Shown here one piece after another: positions 1 through 11,954 of a stretch of 64,000 bases of DNA. Location: the NCBI GenBank assembly GCA_029168955.1, contig JAPDOI010000986.1:1-64000 (forward strand), written 5' to 3'. Below the pieces are notes generated by a model. That model was given only the letters and a program-made list of their open reading frames with translations. It was not told the DNA's origin and did no database searches. Positions within the stretch are counted from its first letter, which is position 1. Each line of letters starts with the position of its first letter. The position numbers and the translations under genes were made by a program. Origin of the DNA: Aplectana chamaeleonis. Its lineage: Eukaryota > Nematoda > Chromadorea > Rhabditida > Cosmocercidae.

Positions 1-795
1 TGTACGGGCAGTCAACGAAACGGCGCTGCCGACTGCCCGCGATCGATCTATTGGCCTTCCGCGGGAGGGGTTACGGGACGTCGGCTAGTGGTACCGCGGG
101 AAGTGTGATATCTCTTTCTGTGTATGTAGAGCATTGTCCCGTATCGATCAGATTCCCCCCGACTCCCTCAGCGTCCCCCAGCAATCTCTTGAACAATTTG
201 AGAGGATTTACTCCTCTCTCATTTGTTTTGTTAATTTTTCTATTGTTGAATCATTCTGGTGTTGTAGTTTATTGTGATTCATCAGTTTAAGGTTTTTGAA
301 GCATTTGAGCCTCCAAATTTCGGAGTTTTGGAAACAGTTTTTTTTGGTTGAACCCCGTTTTTGTTGAAAAGCTTTCAGACTTGCTGTGAGATTTCTTGCA
401 AGATTTTGAGCGCACTGCTTAGTTTTAAAATTTTTAAAAAACAGCTGATGGCAGCAGCTTCTATTGGTAGTATTCACGTAATTTTCCTTTCTTGCGTACT
501 AATCGGAGTTATTATCACGCAAAAAAGGTTTCATTTATTATTTTCGGGTTCTGTGGGAGATTTGGCCGGAAAATATCCGCAAAATGCCTGCTTGCCGCGT
601 AGTAGCCGCGAAATAGCCGTCGAAAAATGCTCGCCGGGAAATAGCCGAGAAATAGTGCTTCCCAGGTAAGTATACGACGCATCCCAGAGGCATGATTTAG
701 ATTTCAGCACCTCCGCCGGATCGGTTACCCAAGTTTGAGTTACGGACCTCGCTCAGCCTCTGAAGACCCCGCCCAACTATCTAGCGGTTCCGGAT
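1..795. other. Intergenic sequence, no gene recognised
   Basis: No open frame here resembles a known family. At 540-665 there are several copies of a short word of the type GCCGCGAAATAGCC, which recurs in inverted orientation at 1,139-1,210 on the far side of the small element at 796-1,045. This suggests that element landed inside an older GAAATAGCC-rich repeat. Confidence 0.5.
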
Positions 796-1045
796 CAGGG
801 ATGAGCGGAGTTAGGCGTTTCGCGTTCCGAAACCCGCAGAAAACGCTGCGGAATGCGAAAATATCGGGTCCTCCGTTAGGAAGAAAACATTAGGCGATTT
901 CTTATTTCTTCCGCGTTTCGCGTTCCGAGAACCGCATTCCCGCGCATTTTTACGCGTTTCGCGCCCGATTTCCAAAAACCGAGAAAAAATTTTTGTTCCG
1001 AAACCCGATTTCCGAAATTTCATATTTTTGTTCCGCTCATCCCTG
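796..1045. mobile_element. hAT-like MITE, 250 bp
   Basis: The left end reads CAGGGATGAGCGGA and the right end is its exact reverse complement. The flanking octamers TTCCGGAT (788-795) and CTCGGGAT (1,046-1,053) match at six of eight positions, as expected of an aged 8-bp target-site duplication. Inside are repeated GCGTTTCGCGTTCCG-like words. The terminus CAGGGATG-GCGGA and 8-bp duplication are typical of hAT-superfamily non-autonomous elements. No transposase is present. Two much larger elements in this window (12,734-32,775 and 40,271-43,949) have related ends. Confidence 0.75.
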
Positions 1046-1344
1046 CTCGGGATGGCGGCTCGGCAAGCCGGAGACGGCTGCGTCTTTGTTACTTGTGGTT
1101 ATTTCTCGGTTATTTCCATTTCTTGTCCTTTTCGTGGAAAGCCGCGAAATAGCCAACCACGAGCCAATGCGGAGTCTGGTGGGCTATTTCGCGGCAATTT
1201 CTCGGCCAAAACTCTCAGAGGAGTTGGGTTCTATTTATTCAGAAGAGGGGAGGTATTTTTTTCATTCTCATTGCTCTCGTTTCTCGCGCTTATTGGACTA
1301 TTGCGTACATTCGTGGATTAAAGGCAAGGTCCGGTCAATGGTAG
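1046..1344. other. No gene; inverted GAAATAGCC words
   Basis: The stretch holds an imperfect inverted pair, GCCGCGAAATAGCC near 1,141 and GGCTATTTCGCGGC near 1,183. Two overlapping open frames of about 100 residues show no recognisable motif and are probably chance. Confidence 0.4.
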
Positions 1345-2107
1345 ACACTACCGAAATCTAGTTAAATATATTGGGCTGGCCTAGCTGAACATCGTCTGAA
1401 CGTTTCGCGAACTCTGGAGTCCTTAGTTCTGGAGAAAAACAGCCCCAAAGTCAGGAATTACGGTAGTATTCACAGCATGATAATCATGGCTGGAATGACC
1501 GATATTTACAGCATTTTGAAGAATGCGTGAACAATCAAGCAAATATGGACGATGGCCACACTTTTCTGACTTTTCTGGATCATCGGCCAACGGAAGTAGC
1601 TGGAAATAATAAGGAAGAAGACCGGTTTACGTAGTTTTCGCATGTTCCTTGGGACTACCTGTAGCAAGAGCACCGATTTAGCGGGAAATCTCAGTACCCA
1701 AATTCTGCCCGATTCCTGCCTCTACCTTGACACTACCGAAATTTGGGTTAAATATATTGGGCTGGCCTAGCTGAACATCGTCTGAACGTTTCGCGAACTC
1801 TGAGTCCTTAGTTCTAGAGAAAACAGCCTCAAAGTCAGGAATTACGGTATTCACAGCATGATAATCATGGCTGGAATGACCGATATTTACACAGCACTTT
1901 TGAAGAATGCGTGAACAACCGCTAAAATATGGACGATGGCCACACTTTTCTGACTTTTCTGGATCATCGGCTAACGGAAGTGGCTGGAATAACATGAAGA
2001 AGACCGGGTTTTACGCAGTTTTCGCATGTTCCTTGGGACTACCTGTAGCAAGAGCACCGATTTAGCGGGAAATCTCAAAATCTAAATTCTGCCCGATTCC
2101 TGCCTTT
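1345..2107. repeat. Tandem duplication, 385-bp unit, two copies
   Basis: The unit starting ACACTACCGAAAT at 1,345 is repeated from 1,730. Both copies carry the same landmarks in order: ATATTGGGCTGGCC, CAGCATGATAATCATGG, GGACGATGGCCACAC and CCGATTTAGCGGGAAATCTC. The copies differ by scattered substitutions and small indels. No coding potential is recognised. Confidence 0.85.
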
Positions 2108-2914
2108 AACACCTGCTGAATTTATCCGCTCAGCGATTTGCGTACAAATGAACTTCCACTCAAAAAAGAAAAAACCCCATCAGAGCCTGACCCCTGGCCA
2201 CCAAGCTCTCTCGAACAATCATGTTTTGTTGTGCAGTAAGGGCATGATTTATGTATAGATATGAATATAGGAAAAAACAGCTCATTCAGCTGCTTTCTTC
2301 CTTCCGAAAATGTTGAGAATAAAAAGCACGTTTAAAATCGCGCTTTCCACTCTCGCCTTCTGGGAAGCCGGAAAACAGCCGAAAATACATATTTTGTATT
2401 GAATTGAATCCAAAAACAGAAATCGAATCCAAAATCAAACAAAGTAGAAAATTGAATCAACCGAGAAGGTCAAAATTATGTCTTGGAAAAAGATAGTCAA
2501 ATTTAGGAGCCAAAAGCTCAAACGACATCGAAGCATTATAGGCCCACGTGAAATGATTAAGATTATTAAAACCACAATAAAAAACAACATAAGAAAATTT
2601 AACAGTGGAAATGTACAGAAGAAAATTAAAATTAAGAAGTCACATGGAAAAGCCATGGTGGACGTTAGCTATGTCTGCAGGTGCAACCGATGCGTCTCGA
2701 TTTGGCGTAATGCATACCATGGACACAGCTTTACTTTCCATTCCTACTTGCATTTGAACCAAAAGCGCCCTATCACACGATCTTAACAACAAGAGCTCCA
2801 ACTTTCTAAGTGAAGTAACCAAGGTAGGAAGGGCGACGCGCATGCTCGTATGCGAAGGTTGTCAAGAAGCCCCCAAATGGAGGTGCTCAACTAAAGCATC
2901 GCTTGAGGCAAGGC
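2108..2914. other. No gene recognised
   Basis: An open frame at 2,478-2,786 (102 residues, lysine and isoleucine rich) has no recognisable domain. No repeat family could be assigned. Confidence 0.35.
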
Positions 2915-3590
2915 CACGCGCGGAACCGCTTTTTCGAAATCTAAATTCGGAGTGAACCTAGAATTCAGCTTCAAATTGCATTGAAAAGAGCGCAAAAAGT
3001 TGGTAATGTACCACAAAAATGGTTTGGAATGGTTGGCTGGTTTTTGAGAAAATAAAAAAAAACCGCTCGATTTTGGTGTTATATAATCTCCTTTTTTTTC
3101 AGTTGGCGTTCATCAACTTGTGGGTACACTTAAAATTGGGCTAGGAAGCTCATTTTTGGACAGGAGGCTGGAAATGGATGCAGGTCGCTCCTATTCCAAT
3201 TTGAACTTGATACCTTAACTTTGAAGGGTACCTCAAAATCGTGGGTTTACATACTAAATTAGCCGTGGAGCGCGAAAACTGCTGGGGCATGTTACGGCTG
3301 TGGAGAGCAGGATATGTGGGTGCATCTGCAGCCAATTAACATAGGTCATTAGGGGTAAGTACTAAACTTGTCAGATTTCGTACCCATGACAGGTCATCGA
3401 TCGATAATCAATATTATTGATTTTCGCTCTTATTGCACGAAATGCGACGAGTAGTGGTAATTGTTGATGGGTATGGATCTCTTGGTTTGGGAATTTTACT
3501 CATCAAACATTATCGATTAATACCACTCAAAAACAATATCGATTTTTTGGCAGTTGCACAAACTGCCCCAATGAGTGTTCATTGTTGAGG
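2915..3590. repeat. Dispersed repeat, copy A
   Basis: This block is repeated in the same orientation at about 6,680-7,340. Shared landmarks in order are TTTTTCGAAATCT, GAGCGCAAAAAGTTGGT, GGGTACACTTAAAATTG, GGCTGGAAATGGATGCAGG, CGTGGGTTTACATACTAAAT and the palindrome ATCGATCGATAATCAATATT. No coding sequence is recognised. It is probably a non-autonomous element or an old duplication. Confidence 0.8.
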
Positions 3591-3599
3591 GTCTAACTA

Positions 3600-5040
<1,441 letters not shown>

Positions 5041-5806
5041 GAGTGATTCGGATACTAAGTATATTGTGTTCAGCGCCTAAAACTACTCCAGTGGGCAAAT
5101 CTTGGGTGAAGGCACATTTTCCAAACTTTGCGCAGACTGATAGCGTTTTGGACTTGGGCGGATTTTCGGTTGGGCGCTTATTTATACCTCTGAAAGCGTT
5201 AAAAAAATGTTGCAGATTTCACTCAAAATCCTTCCAGGTGGGTTATTTGGGGCGCTGATCACGAATCTCGGCTTTTCGACTTGATTCGTTCGAAGCCTCC
5301 CATCAAGGGGGGGGCTTTCATGAAAAAATCGCGACGTTTGCCGATTTCCGGAGTGCTACGATAGATATGGCTCAAATTGTTGCTCTGGGGGTTATTTGCA
5401 GGGCTAAACACGAATCTGCATTCCGTTTATCGATTTTTTTGATAGATTACGGTAAGGATTACGGTGGGGTATACGGTAACCTTGGTCAGTCCTTCAGATT
5501 TGACTCAAAATTTCTCTGTGGGTGTTATTTGGGACGCCGAACACGAATTTGGGGTCCATTTTTTGATTTTCGACATTTTTAGGTAGGTAAAGCCATTTAA
5601 AAGGCATTATGCCCACCGTAACCTACAGTAACCATTAGTCTAGCGACAAATAGACTTTAGATTCGCGTTCAGCGCCCTGAATAACCCCCAGTTGAAAGTT
5701 TTGAGCCGATTCCGAATTTTTTTTAACACCCTAAAATTGGCTGACGGGTACCCTTACCTTTTCACGAAGCTTCAACAACGCTTATAACTTCGTTCAGAGG
5801 TGTCCG
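5041..5806. repeat. Dispersed repeat family member
   Basis: The sequence contains words seen again at about 10,930-11,300 and 27,330-27,960: CTCAAAA-TTCTCTGTGGG, GAATAACCCC, GGTAGGTAAAGCC, CACCGTAACCTACAGTAAC and GCGCCCTGAATAACCCC. The order of these words is similar but the copies are divergent. No coding function is seen. Confidence 0.55.
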
Positions 5807-5919
5807 TTGCAAAATCCGATGTCAGATTCGGAGACAGCGGAGCAGAATTGACCAGAATACATCATCTTTTAAATCGTGGGGACGGCCATGCGAGGTTCCT
5901 TAGTAAGTACCTTGCTTGG

Positions 5920-6356
5920 GAAATTGTTTTCATCATGCAAAATCGAATATCTATGATCAATAATATCGATTTTTCACCCGTTGCGCAAAATGCGGCGATG
6001 AGTGGATTTTTCTATGGTTGTGCGTCACAAGTTTCAGAAGTTGCACTCACACGACAAAATCGCGTGTTAGATGTTTCATCTTTCCAAACTGGGAATCGTT
6101 GAGCAAAATTCATGTCAGAAAGGGAACCTTCGGGAAAAATATGTGGAATTTCTGAAAATTTAGCTCCCTGGCAAAAGTAACGATTTGGTAATGCTATTTA
6201 TGAGTCGAAAAAGTTTCAAAAATATCTTGAAATATCTTTAAAAATGATTTGGCGTAAAATAGCTTGAAGTAGTAAAAAAGCTAGGAAATGAAGTGAAATA
6301 ACTAAAAATACGATTTGGCGGTCAATAATAAACAAACTAGCGATAAGTAAAGACTC
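5920..6356. repeat. Dispersed repeat block, direct copy 1
   Basis: This block matches 7,375-7,769 in direct orientation and 8,118-8,410 in inverted orientation. Shared words are CATCATGCAA, GTCAGAAAGGGAACCTTCGG, ATATCTTGAAATATCTT, AATGATTTGGCGT and AAGCTAGGAAATGAAGTG. It is interrupted at its right edge by the MITE at 6,357-6,549. Confidence 0.8.
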
Positions 6357-6549
6357 AGTGATCAGATTTCACAAGCTTCTCCGTTAAACTTATCAAAGCA
6401 AAATCAAGCGCGCAACGGAAACATTAAGCCATTTTCGAAATCTGTAATATGGGAACTAGCATAGGTAGGTTAACGCAACGCTCCATTCCATATCGCGCTT
6501 GATTTTGCTTTGATAAGATTAACGGAGAAGCTTGTAAAATCTGATCACT
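6357..6549. mobile_element. MITE, 193 bp, long inverted ends
   Basis: The left end AGTGATCAGATTTCACAAGC is mirrored by the right end with one difference, and the symmetry continues inward through TTCTCCGTTAA and AAAATCAAGCGCG. The related unoccupied sequence AAGTAAAGACTTACACCCC is visible on the minus strand near 8,180-8,205, where this insertion is absent. A second copy with the same inner inverted repeat sits at 7,770-7,958. No protein is encoded. Confidence 0.75.
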
Positions 6550-6679
6550 AACACCTCATTCACACGTTTGCGATAGCGGCAAATGCCGCGGTTATCAGTA
6601 GAAAAATGAGGACTAAGATGTATGATATCGTTCTAAAATGAGAAATTAGATGTCTGATAACGGATGTGGTTTTGAATCG

Positions 6680-7340
6680 GCCCCGCGCGCAACCCCTTTT
6701 TCGAAATCTCAGTTCAGAGTGAACATAGAAATTAGCTCTAAATTGCATTAAAAAGAGCGCAAAAAGTTGGTCGTAACGCCCTAAAATGGTTTGGAATGGT
6801 TTGCTGGTTTTCGAGTAAAAAGTGAAAGACCGCGCGTTTTTGTTGTTAATCTCCTTTTTTTTCAGACGGCGTTCACGATCTTGCGGGTACACTTAAAATT
6901 GAGCTAGGGAGCTCCTTTTTGGAGAGGAGGCTGGAAATGGATGCAGGTCGCTCCTATTCCATTTTGAACTTGATACCTTAACTTTGAAGGGTACCTCAAA
7001 ATCGTGGGTTTACATACTAAATTAGCCGTGGAGCACGAAAACTGCTTTTTTTCTGCTACGGCTGTGGAGACCGGGGTGTGTGGGTGAGTCTTCAGCCAAT
7101 CAACACAGGTCGTCGGAGGTAAGTACTGAACTTGTCAGAATTCTTACTCATGGCATGTGATCGATCGATAATCAATATTATCGATTTTCGAGCTTTTTGC
7201 ACAAAATGCGGCGAGGAGTGGTGAATGCTGGTGGGATTGGTTTTCTTGGTTGGGGAATTTTGCTCATCAGTCGTTATCGATAAATACCAATCAATAGTAT
7301 TGATTTTTTCGCCTGTTGCACAAAATGCCGCAATGATTTT
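6680..7340. repeat. Dispersed repeat, copy B
   Basis: Direct-orientation partner of 2,915-3,590, sharing the same ordered landmarks, including GGCTGGAAATGGATGCAGG and the ATCGATCGATAATCAATATT palindrome. Divergence is moderate. Confidence 0.8.
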
Positions 7341-7374
7341 TGATTTTTGATGGCTCTAACAAGTCACCTGTTAG

Positions 7375-7769
7375 AGAAATTCTTCTCATCATGCAAGATC
7401 AAATATTAATGATCACTAATATCGAGTTCTCACATGTTGCACCAAATGCGGCAATTAGTTTTATTTTTTATGGTTGTAACTCATATTTTTCAAAATTTGT
7501 ACTCATACGACAATATCGTCTGTTAGATGCTTCATCATTCCAAAATGAAAATCGTTGAGCAAAATTGAAGTCAGAAAGGGAACCTTCGGGAAAAATATGT
7601 GAAATTTCTGAAAATTTAGCTTCCTGGCAAAAGTAACGATTTGGTGATAGTGAAAAAAAACTTCAAAAATATCTTGAAATATCTTAAAAATGATTTGGCG
7701 TGAAATAACCTGGAAAAATAAAAAAGCTAGGAAATGAAGTGAAATAATCAAAAATGCGATTTGGTGGTC
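7375..7769. repeat. Dispersed repeat block, direct copy 2
   Basis: Direct partner of 5,920-6,356. From about 7,615 onward it also forms the left arm of the palindrome ending at 8,113. Confidence 0.75.
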
Positions 7770-8113
7770 GATCATTTCACAATCTTCTCCGTTAAGCTTA
7801 TCAAAACGAAATCAAGCACGACATGGAATGGAGCGTCGCTTTCACCTAGTTTGACCTATGCTGATTCCCTCATTACAGCTTTCAAAAATGGCCTAATGTT
7901 TCCGTTGCGCGCTTGATTTCGTTTTGATAAGTTTAACGGAGAAGCTTGTGAAATGATCGACCACCAAATCGCATTTTTGGTAATTTCACTTCATTTCCTA
8001 GCTTTATTATTTTTCCAGGTTATTTCACGCCAAATCATTTTTAAGATATTTCAAGATATTTTTGAAGTTTTTTTTCACTATCACCAAATCGTTACATTTG
8101 CCAGGAAGCTAAA
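7615..8113. repeat. Large imperfect palindrome
   Basis: The left arm (7,615-7,769) and right arm (7,959-8,113) are near-perfect reverse complements. Each runs from TTTAGCTTCCTGGC to GATTTGGTGGTC and contains CTAGGAAATGAAGTGAAAT. The MITE at 7,770-7,958 occupies the centre. Because the MITE is itself inverted-repeat bounded, about 500 bp can fold into one cruciform. Confidence 0.85.
7770..7958. mobile_element. MITE copy at centre of palindrome
   Basis: Ends GATCATTTCACAA and TTGTGAAATGATC (one mismatch inside) are followed inward by CTTCTCCGTTAA and AACGAAATCAAGC, matching the 6,357-6,549 family. Its flanks GGTGGTC and GACCACC are reverse complements of each other, so no ordinary target-site duplication is visible. 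Confidence 0.7.
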
Positions 8114-8117
8114 TCAG

Positions 8118-8410
8118 ACATCTAATTTTTCATTTTTCGGCTCATAATCCGCGGCATTCGCCGCAATCGCAAAAGTGTGAATGGGGTGTAAGTCTTTACT
8201 TATCGCTAGTTTGTTTATTATTGACCGCCAAATCATATATTTAGTTATTTCACTTCATTTCCTAGCTTTTTTACTACTTCAGGCTATTTTACGCCAAATC
8301 ATTTTTTACGATATTTCAAGATATTTTTGAAACTTTTTCGACTCATAAATAGCATTACCAGATCGTTACTTTTGCCAGGAAGCTAAATTTTCAGAAATCA
8401 ACACTCTGAA
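8118..8410. repeat. Dispersed repeat block, inverted copy
   Basis: Reverse-complement relative of 5,920-6,356 plus 6,550-6,660. It contains TTGCGATTGCGGCGAATGCC (minus strand), which parallels TTGCGATAGCGGCAAATGCC at 6,568, and it lacks the MITE found at 6,357. Confidence 0.75.
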
Positions 8411-8483
8411 GCCAGATTCTCGAAAAGAGAAACCAGAAATATGGACTTAGTCTAACCTGATGTTTTCTGGCTTCCTCACATGC

Positions 8484-8730
8484 TACGTAAAGTCAGTCCG
8501 AATGAGACTGTTCGCCAACGCGGTCGGTGTGCGTGTTGATTGGCTGTTGCAAAGGTACTTTTTGAAACTGTGTAACGATTAGCAGGAATATCAGACAAAT
8601 AGTGAACAGTATCCCAGTGAGCTGTATCTCAGTTGTATGTAGATTCGTTCGAAAAATGCCCTAGTGACATCCGCTCGACACGCTCGCCGACCGCGTGGGC
8701 GGACAGTCGCATTCGGATAGACTTTAGCTA
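8484..8730. mobile_element. MITE, about 247 bp, 50-bp inverted ends
   Basis: The left end reads TACGTAAAGTCAGTCCGAAT and continues through GACTGTTCGCC and ACGCGGTCGG. The right end, read on the minus strand, gives TAGCTAAAGTCTATCCGAAT, GACTGTCCGCC and ACGCGGTCGG. A TA at each end is compatible with a TA target. No open frame of note is present. Confidence 0.75.
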
Positions 8731-8979
8731 CGCCGAAGCTTCCTTCACAAAATCACACGGATCATGAAACGACTGAGGAAATTTCCAAAAAATTGATAAA
8801 AGAAATCATTGAGTTTGATCGCAGGAACATCCTCAGTTTCCTATTTTTAGCTTCAGTGTTCCCCAGTGAAGTTACAAATAACAAAAGCTGTGGAAATACC
8901 AAGTTCCCGTTGTCCTTCACGCCAGGGATGAGGTCAGAGGCAGCGAGACCGTGTTGCATTGCGTCGGGATTGCGTCGCA

Positions 8980-9385
8980 ATGAGTCTCGACCGCGTGTCA
9001 ATAGCGTACCGACAGTCTGATAATGCGTGACGACCGCGTGACAAGATGTATCAACCGCGTGGAAATGCGTGCTGACTGCGTGGCAGTACGTATTGGCCGC
9101 GTGGCAATGCGCACTAACCACGTTGCATTGCGTCCCGACCGCGTCGCAACACGTACAGACGGCGCAGCGATACGTACTAACCGCGCGGCAAGACGTACCG
9201 ACCGCGTGGCAGTGCGTACCGACCGCGTGGTAATGCGTACCAACCGCGTGGCAGTGTGTACCGACCGCGTGACAATGCGTACAGACCGCGGGGCACGACG
9301 TACCGACCGCGCGGCGGTGCATACTAACCGCGTGGCATTCCGTACTGACCGCATGGCACTGCGTACCGACCACGGTCAAATTGCG
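8980..9385. repeat. 21-bp minisatellite, about 19 copies
   Basis: The consensus unit is close to GACCGCGTGGCAATGCGTAC plus one base. The period of 21 is a multiple of three and the unit lacks stops, so frames are open on both strands: RTDRVAM-type heptads on plus and AVGTHCH-type heptads on minus. The frames extend beyond the array (plus to 9,499; minus 9,445 to 8,762), but no flanking domain is recognised. The GACCGCGTGG core also occurs in the right end of the MITE at 8,484-8,730, so the array may have grown from such an end. Confidence 0.9.
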
Positions 9386-9484
9386 TTCCAAACGTCGCCC
9401 ATCCCGCAGTCGGTACGCAACCTGTACGCGGTCAGAACGGAACATGTCCGCGGTTGGTCCACCCCATTATCTGAGTTGTACCGT

Positions 9485-9621
9485 CGGCATGGTTCGTGAA
9501 GAGACTTCGCGTTCGCTGTTGAAGGTTGGCGCAAACTCGGTGTCATATGCTATATCATAGGTTCACCGAGTTTGCGCCAACCTTCAACAGTGAACGCGAA
9601 GTCTCTTCACGATCCATGCCG
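9485..9621. repeat. Hairpin, 58-bp arms, two mismatches
   Basis: Left arm 9,485-9,542 and right arm 9,564-9,621 pair with two mismatches around a 21-base spacer. The innermost paired bases are GCGCAAACTCGGTG. The near-perfect pairing points to recent formation or ongoing conversion between arms. Confidence 0.95.
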
Positions 9622-9705
9622 ATGTTATGTGTCATATTTCTATTTCTAAAATCTGGGGTCTTTGAACTTAGAAAATGAATCTAATGTTTGAGTAGCTAAG
9701 CTCTG

Positions 9706-9825
9706 GTACAGGCCATAAAACGGCCAATGTCTCACCGTCGACTGCGTACCACGCGCTGCGCGTGCGGTCGCGCAGCGCGTGGTACGCAGTCGACGGTGAG
9801 ACATTGGCCGTTTTATGGCCTGTAC
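9706..9825. repeat. Perfect 55-bp hairpin, 10-base loop
   Basis: Left arm 9,706-9,760 and right arm 9,771-9,825 are exact reverse complements. The loop is CGTGCGGTCG. Inner arm bases are GC rich (ACGCGCTGCG). Such a perfect inverted repeat would form a very stable stem in RNA or a cruciform in DNA. Confidence 0.97.
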
Positions 9826-9847
9826 ATCCCTAGTGACCTGTTTATTT

Positions 9848-9942
9848 CGATTATCACCAGCAGCGGAGCGGTGGGCCTCGGTGAAATATAACCAGTGATA
9901 AGGTTTCGACGAAAAAGCCACCGCTCCGCGCTGTGATAACCG
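9848..9942. repeat. Third hairpin, imperfect
   Basis: Left CGATTATCACCAGCAGCGGA followed by GCGGTGGGC pairs with right GCCACCGCTCCGCGCTGTGA followed by TAACCG, with a few bulges. It is the third hairpin within 460 bp. Confidence 0.8.
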
Positions 9943-10930
9943 AAAACATGACTTCACTTGGAATGAAACAGACTCTACATCTCGATACATCCCAAAATCA
10001 GTGAAATTGAAGTGAACAATCTTATTGCTCTGAATATTTGCCATAATTCGTAACTGTGTTTTAATGTAATTTTAAGCGCAATCTGCGTCGGAACGGAGGA
10101 TATGCCGCTGAAAACAACACGAATGATTGTTGACTCCTACAGTGATTCCTTGAACCAATCGCTGCATGCGAGCGAGTATGCCAAGTGTGAAATTTCTCTC
10201 TTTGATAAGGTGAATGAAATGTGATTTTAGTTGCACAGAAGCAGCACCGCAGGACAAGTTCATGGATGGCGATCCGTCTATTCCCCTCCATCAACGCCAA
10301 CAAAGTCCCGAAGAGGACAGAAGCGAGGACGCCGCGAAACGAGATAGGACCTGATAGCGAAGAAAAACATCTATGTACACCGTTCTCTGAACCTCCGTCC
10401 GAAATCTGTGCCGCATCATTGTTTTTTCTGTTGTTGTTCTCGAGTAAATATGTCAAATGAGCTTTTCATTTAGTTGTAAATCAACTTAAATTGAAGTGGA
10501 GTATTAGTAGATGGTAGGTTGTCCGTTGAGTATGACGGATATGTTAAGTACAACAATTGGACAAATACAAACAACCAAACGATAAGTAGTTTATAACTAA
10601 ATTGAAAGTTGTGCATGAGCGGTGTGGACAAGCGTAATCCCACAGATGAACAATTATAAAACAAATTACGAACAATTGAAGTATCAGCTTGGAACGACCT
10701 TAACCCTACTAATTTAACGGCCCAGCACCCCTGTTTTGGAGGAGGACGCAAATACAGGGGGCGGAGAAATACAGGGGCGAGGCTAACTTCTTACTCGTGT
10801 AGCAACATTATGTGTAGTTTTTGACGCTTCGAAGTGCGTGGGCGTTGTGTTCTGCGCCATGCCATTCTAATTCCGTAGTTAACTCAATTATGTTTACGAG
10901 CGTGTATGCTGTCTTTGAGTGACGCTAAGG
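9943..10930. other. No gene assigned; possible exon relic near 10,229
   Basis: A TGATTTTAG acceptor-like site at about 10,220-10,228 is followed by an open, GC-richer, acidic stretch to about 10,346 (residues such as DKFMDGDPSIPLHQ), which ends in two consecutive stop codons. Minus-strand frames of 131 and 132 residues overlap the same region and the hairpins. No family is recognised, so this is recorded only as possible coding sequence. Confidence 0.2.
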
Positions 10931-11300
10931 TAGGTAAAGGTATGTTAGTCCGGTCAAAGTCTCAGAATTGCCTCAAAACTTCTCTGTAAGGGTTATTTAG
11001 TGTGTCAAACACGAAATTGACGTTAATTTGTCTATATTCGAAGAATTAAGTTGAGTTTCGTCAGCTAATCGATACCTTACCCACCGTATTCTCTAGTTGA
11101 CTCAAGAATAATGACAAACTACATAATTTCAGATTTTTGTTCAGCACCCTAAATCACCCCTGCCTACAAGTGTCGAGCAAAATCCATACAAAATTTTCCA
11201 AGACACTTGAAATTGCGAGATGCCCTTACCCGGCCGCGAAGCTTTGAAAAACGGCTGTAACCACTTTTTCAGAGTGATTCTAGGCAGCTGAAGAGGGTAC
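10931..11300. repeat. Dispersed repeat family member
   Basis: Relative of 5,041-5,806 and 27,330-27,960. It contains GGTAGGTAAAGG, TCAAAACTTCTCTGTAAGGG, GTTCAGCACCCTAAAT and a GAAGCTTTGAAAAACG segment parallel to GAAGCTTCAACAACG at 5,768. Confidence 0.5.
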
Positions 11301-11954
11301 AATCTTAATCTATGTTCAAAAATAGTTCTAGCAAAGTACATCTGATTTCAAATGGCCAGGCTGACTAAAAGTAATTCCATTGTAAGTCCGTGTTATCCCT
11401 TTCCCGAACTGCGGCCCAAACACCTTTTTGTTGTCAAAAGTTTACGCTATGGGCTCACCATCTTGAGAGTACAACTCAAGACGAAAAAACAGTATCTTCT
11501 CCGCGACTCGGATGGTATTGAGGCACAACTATCTGCAACCTGATTATTCGAAATAGAAAACAAATTAGCGGAGCTAGTACATAGAGTTTATACTTCGGAT
11601 CGAATTATATTATTCGAAAATTATTCGAATGATTTTTCGAATTTCGAATAATTCAAAATTCGAAAATTTTCGTTTTCGAATAATATTCGAAATTCGAAAA
11701 TTTCGACCATTTTGCCCAAGTATAATAGAGTTCCCGCATTCAATTTAGTCTGACGCATGGACGGAGCTGCGACGGCAGATCGCCGCGTGCGATTGAAACC
11801 CCGTTGGCCGGTGATGCCACAACGCTGCACGGTCAGCTGCTATCATCGCGCCTAGTCCATTCATCAGACTAAATTTGATACGCAAACCATACAGTTGAGT
11901 GGAAGTTGATAAGATTGAGTGTACGATAATATTGAAAGGCTACAATCCGATGTA
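11301..11954. other. No gene; TTCGAA-rich tract at 11,600-11,705
   Basis: The tract is built from TTCGAATAATTCGAA-like words, which also occur at about 28,120-28,280. No coding or RNA gene is recognised in the rest. Confidence 0.45.

Noticed and set aside
8762..9499. 227- and 158-residue frames over the 21-bp array
   Set aside because: Open on both strands for the same reason; the parts outside the array show no recognisable domain.
10061..10456. 131-residue minus-strand frame as a gene
   Set aside because: No start context, domain or homologous segment is recognised, and an equally plausible short plus-strand coding stretch overlaps it.
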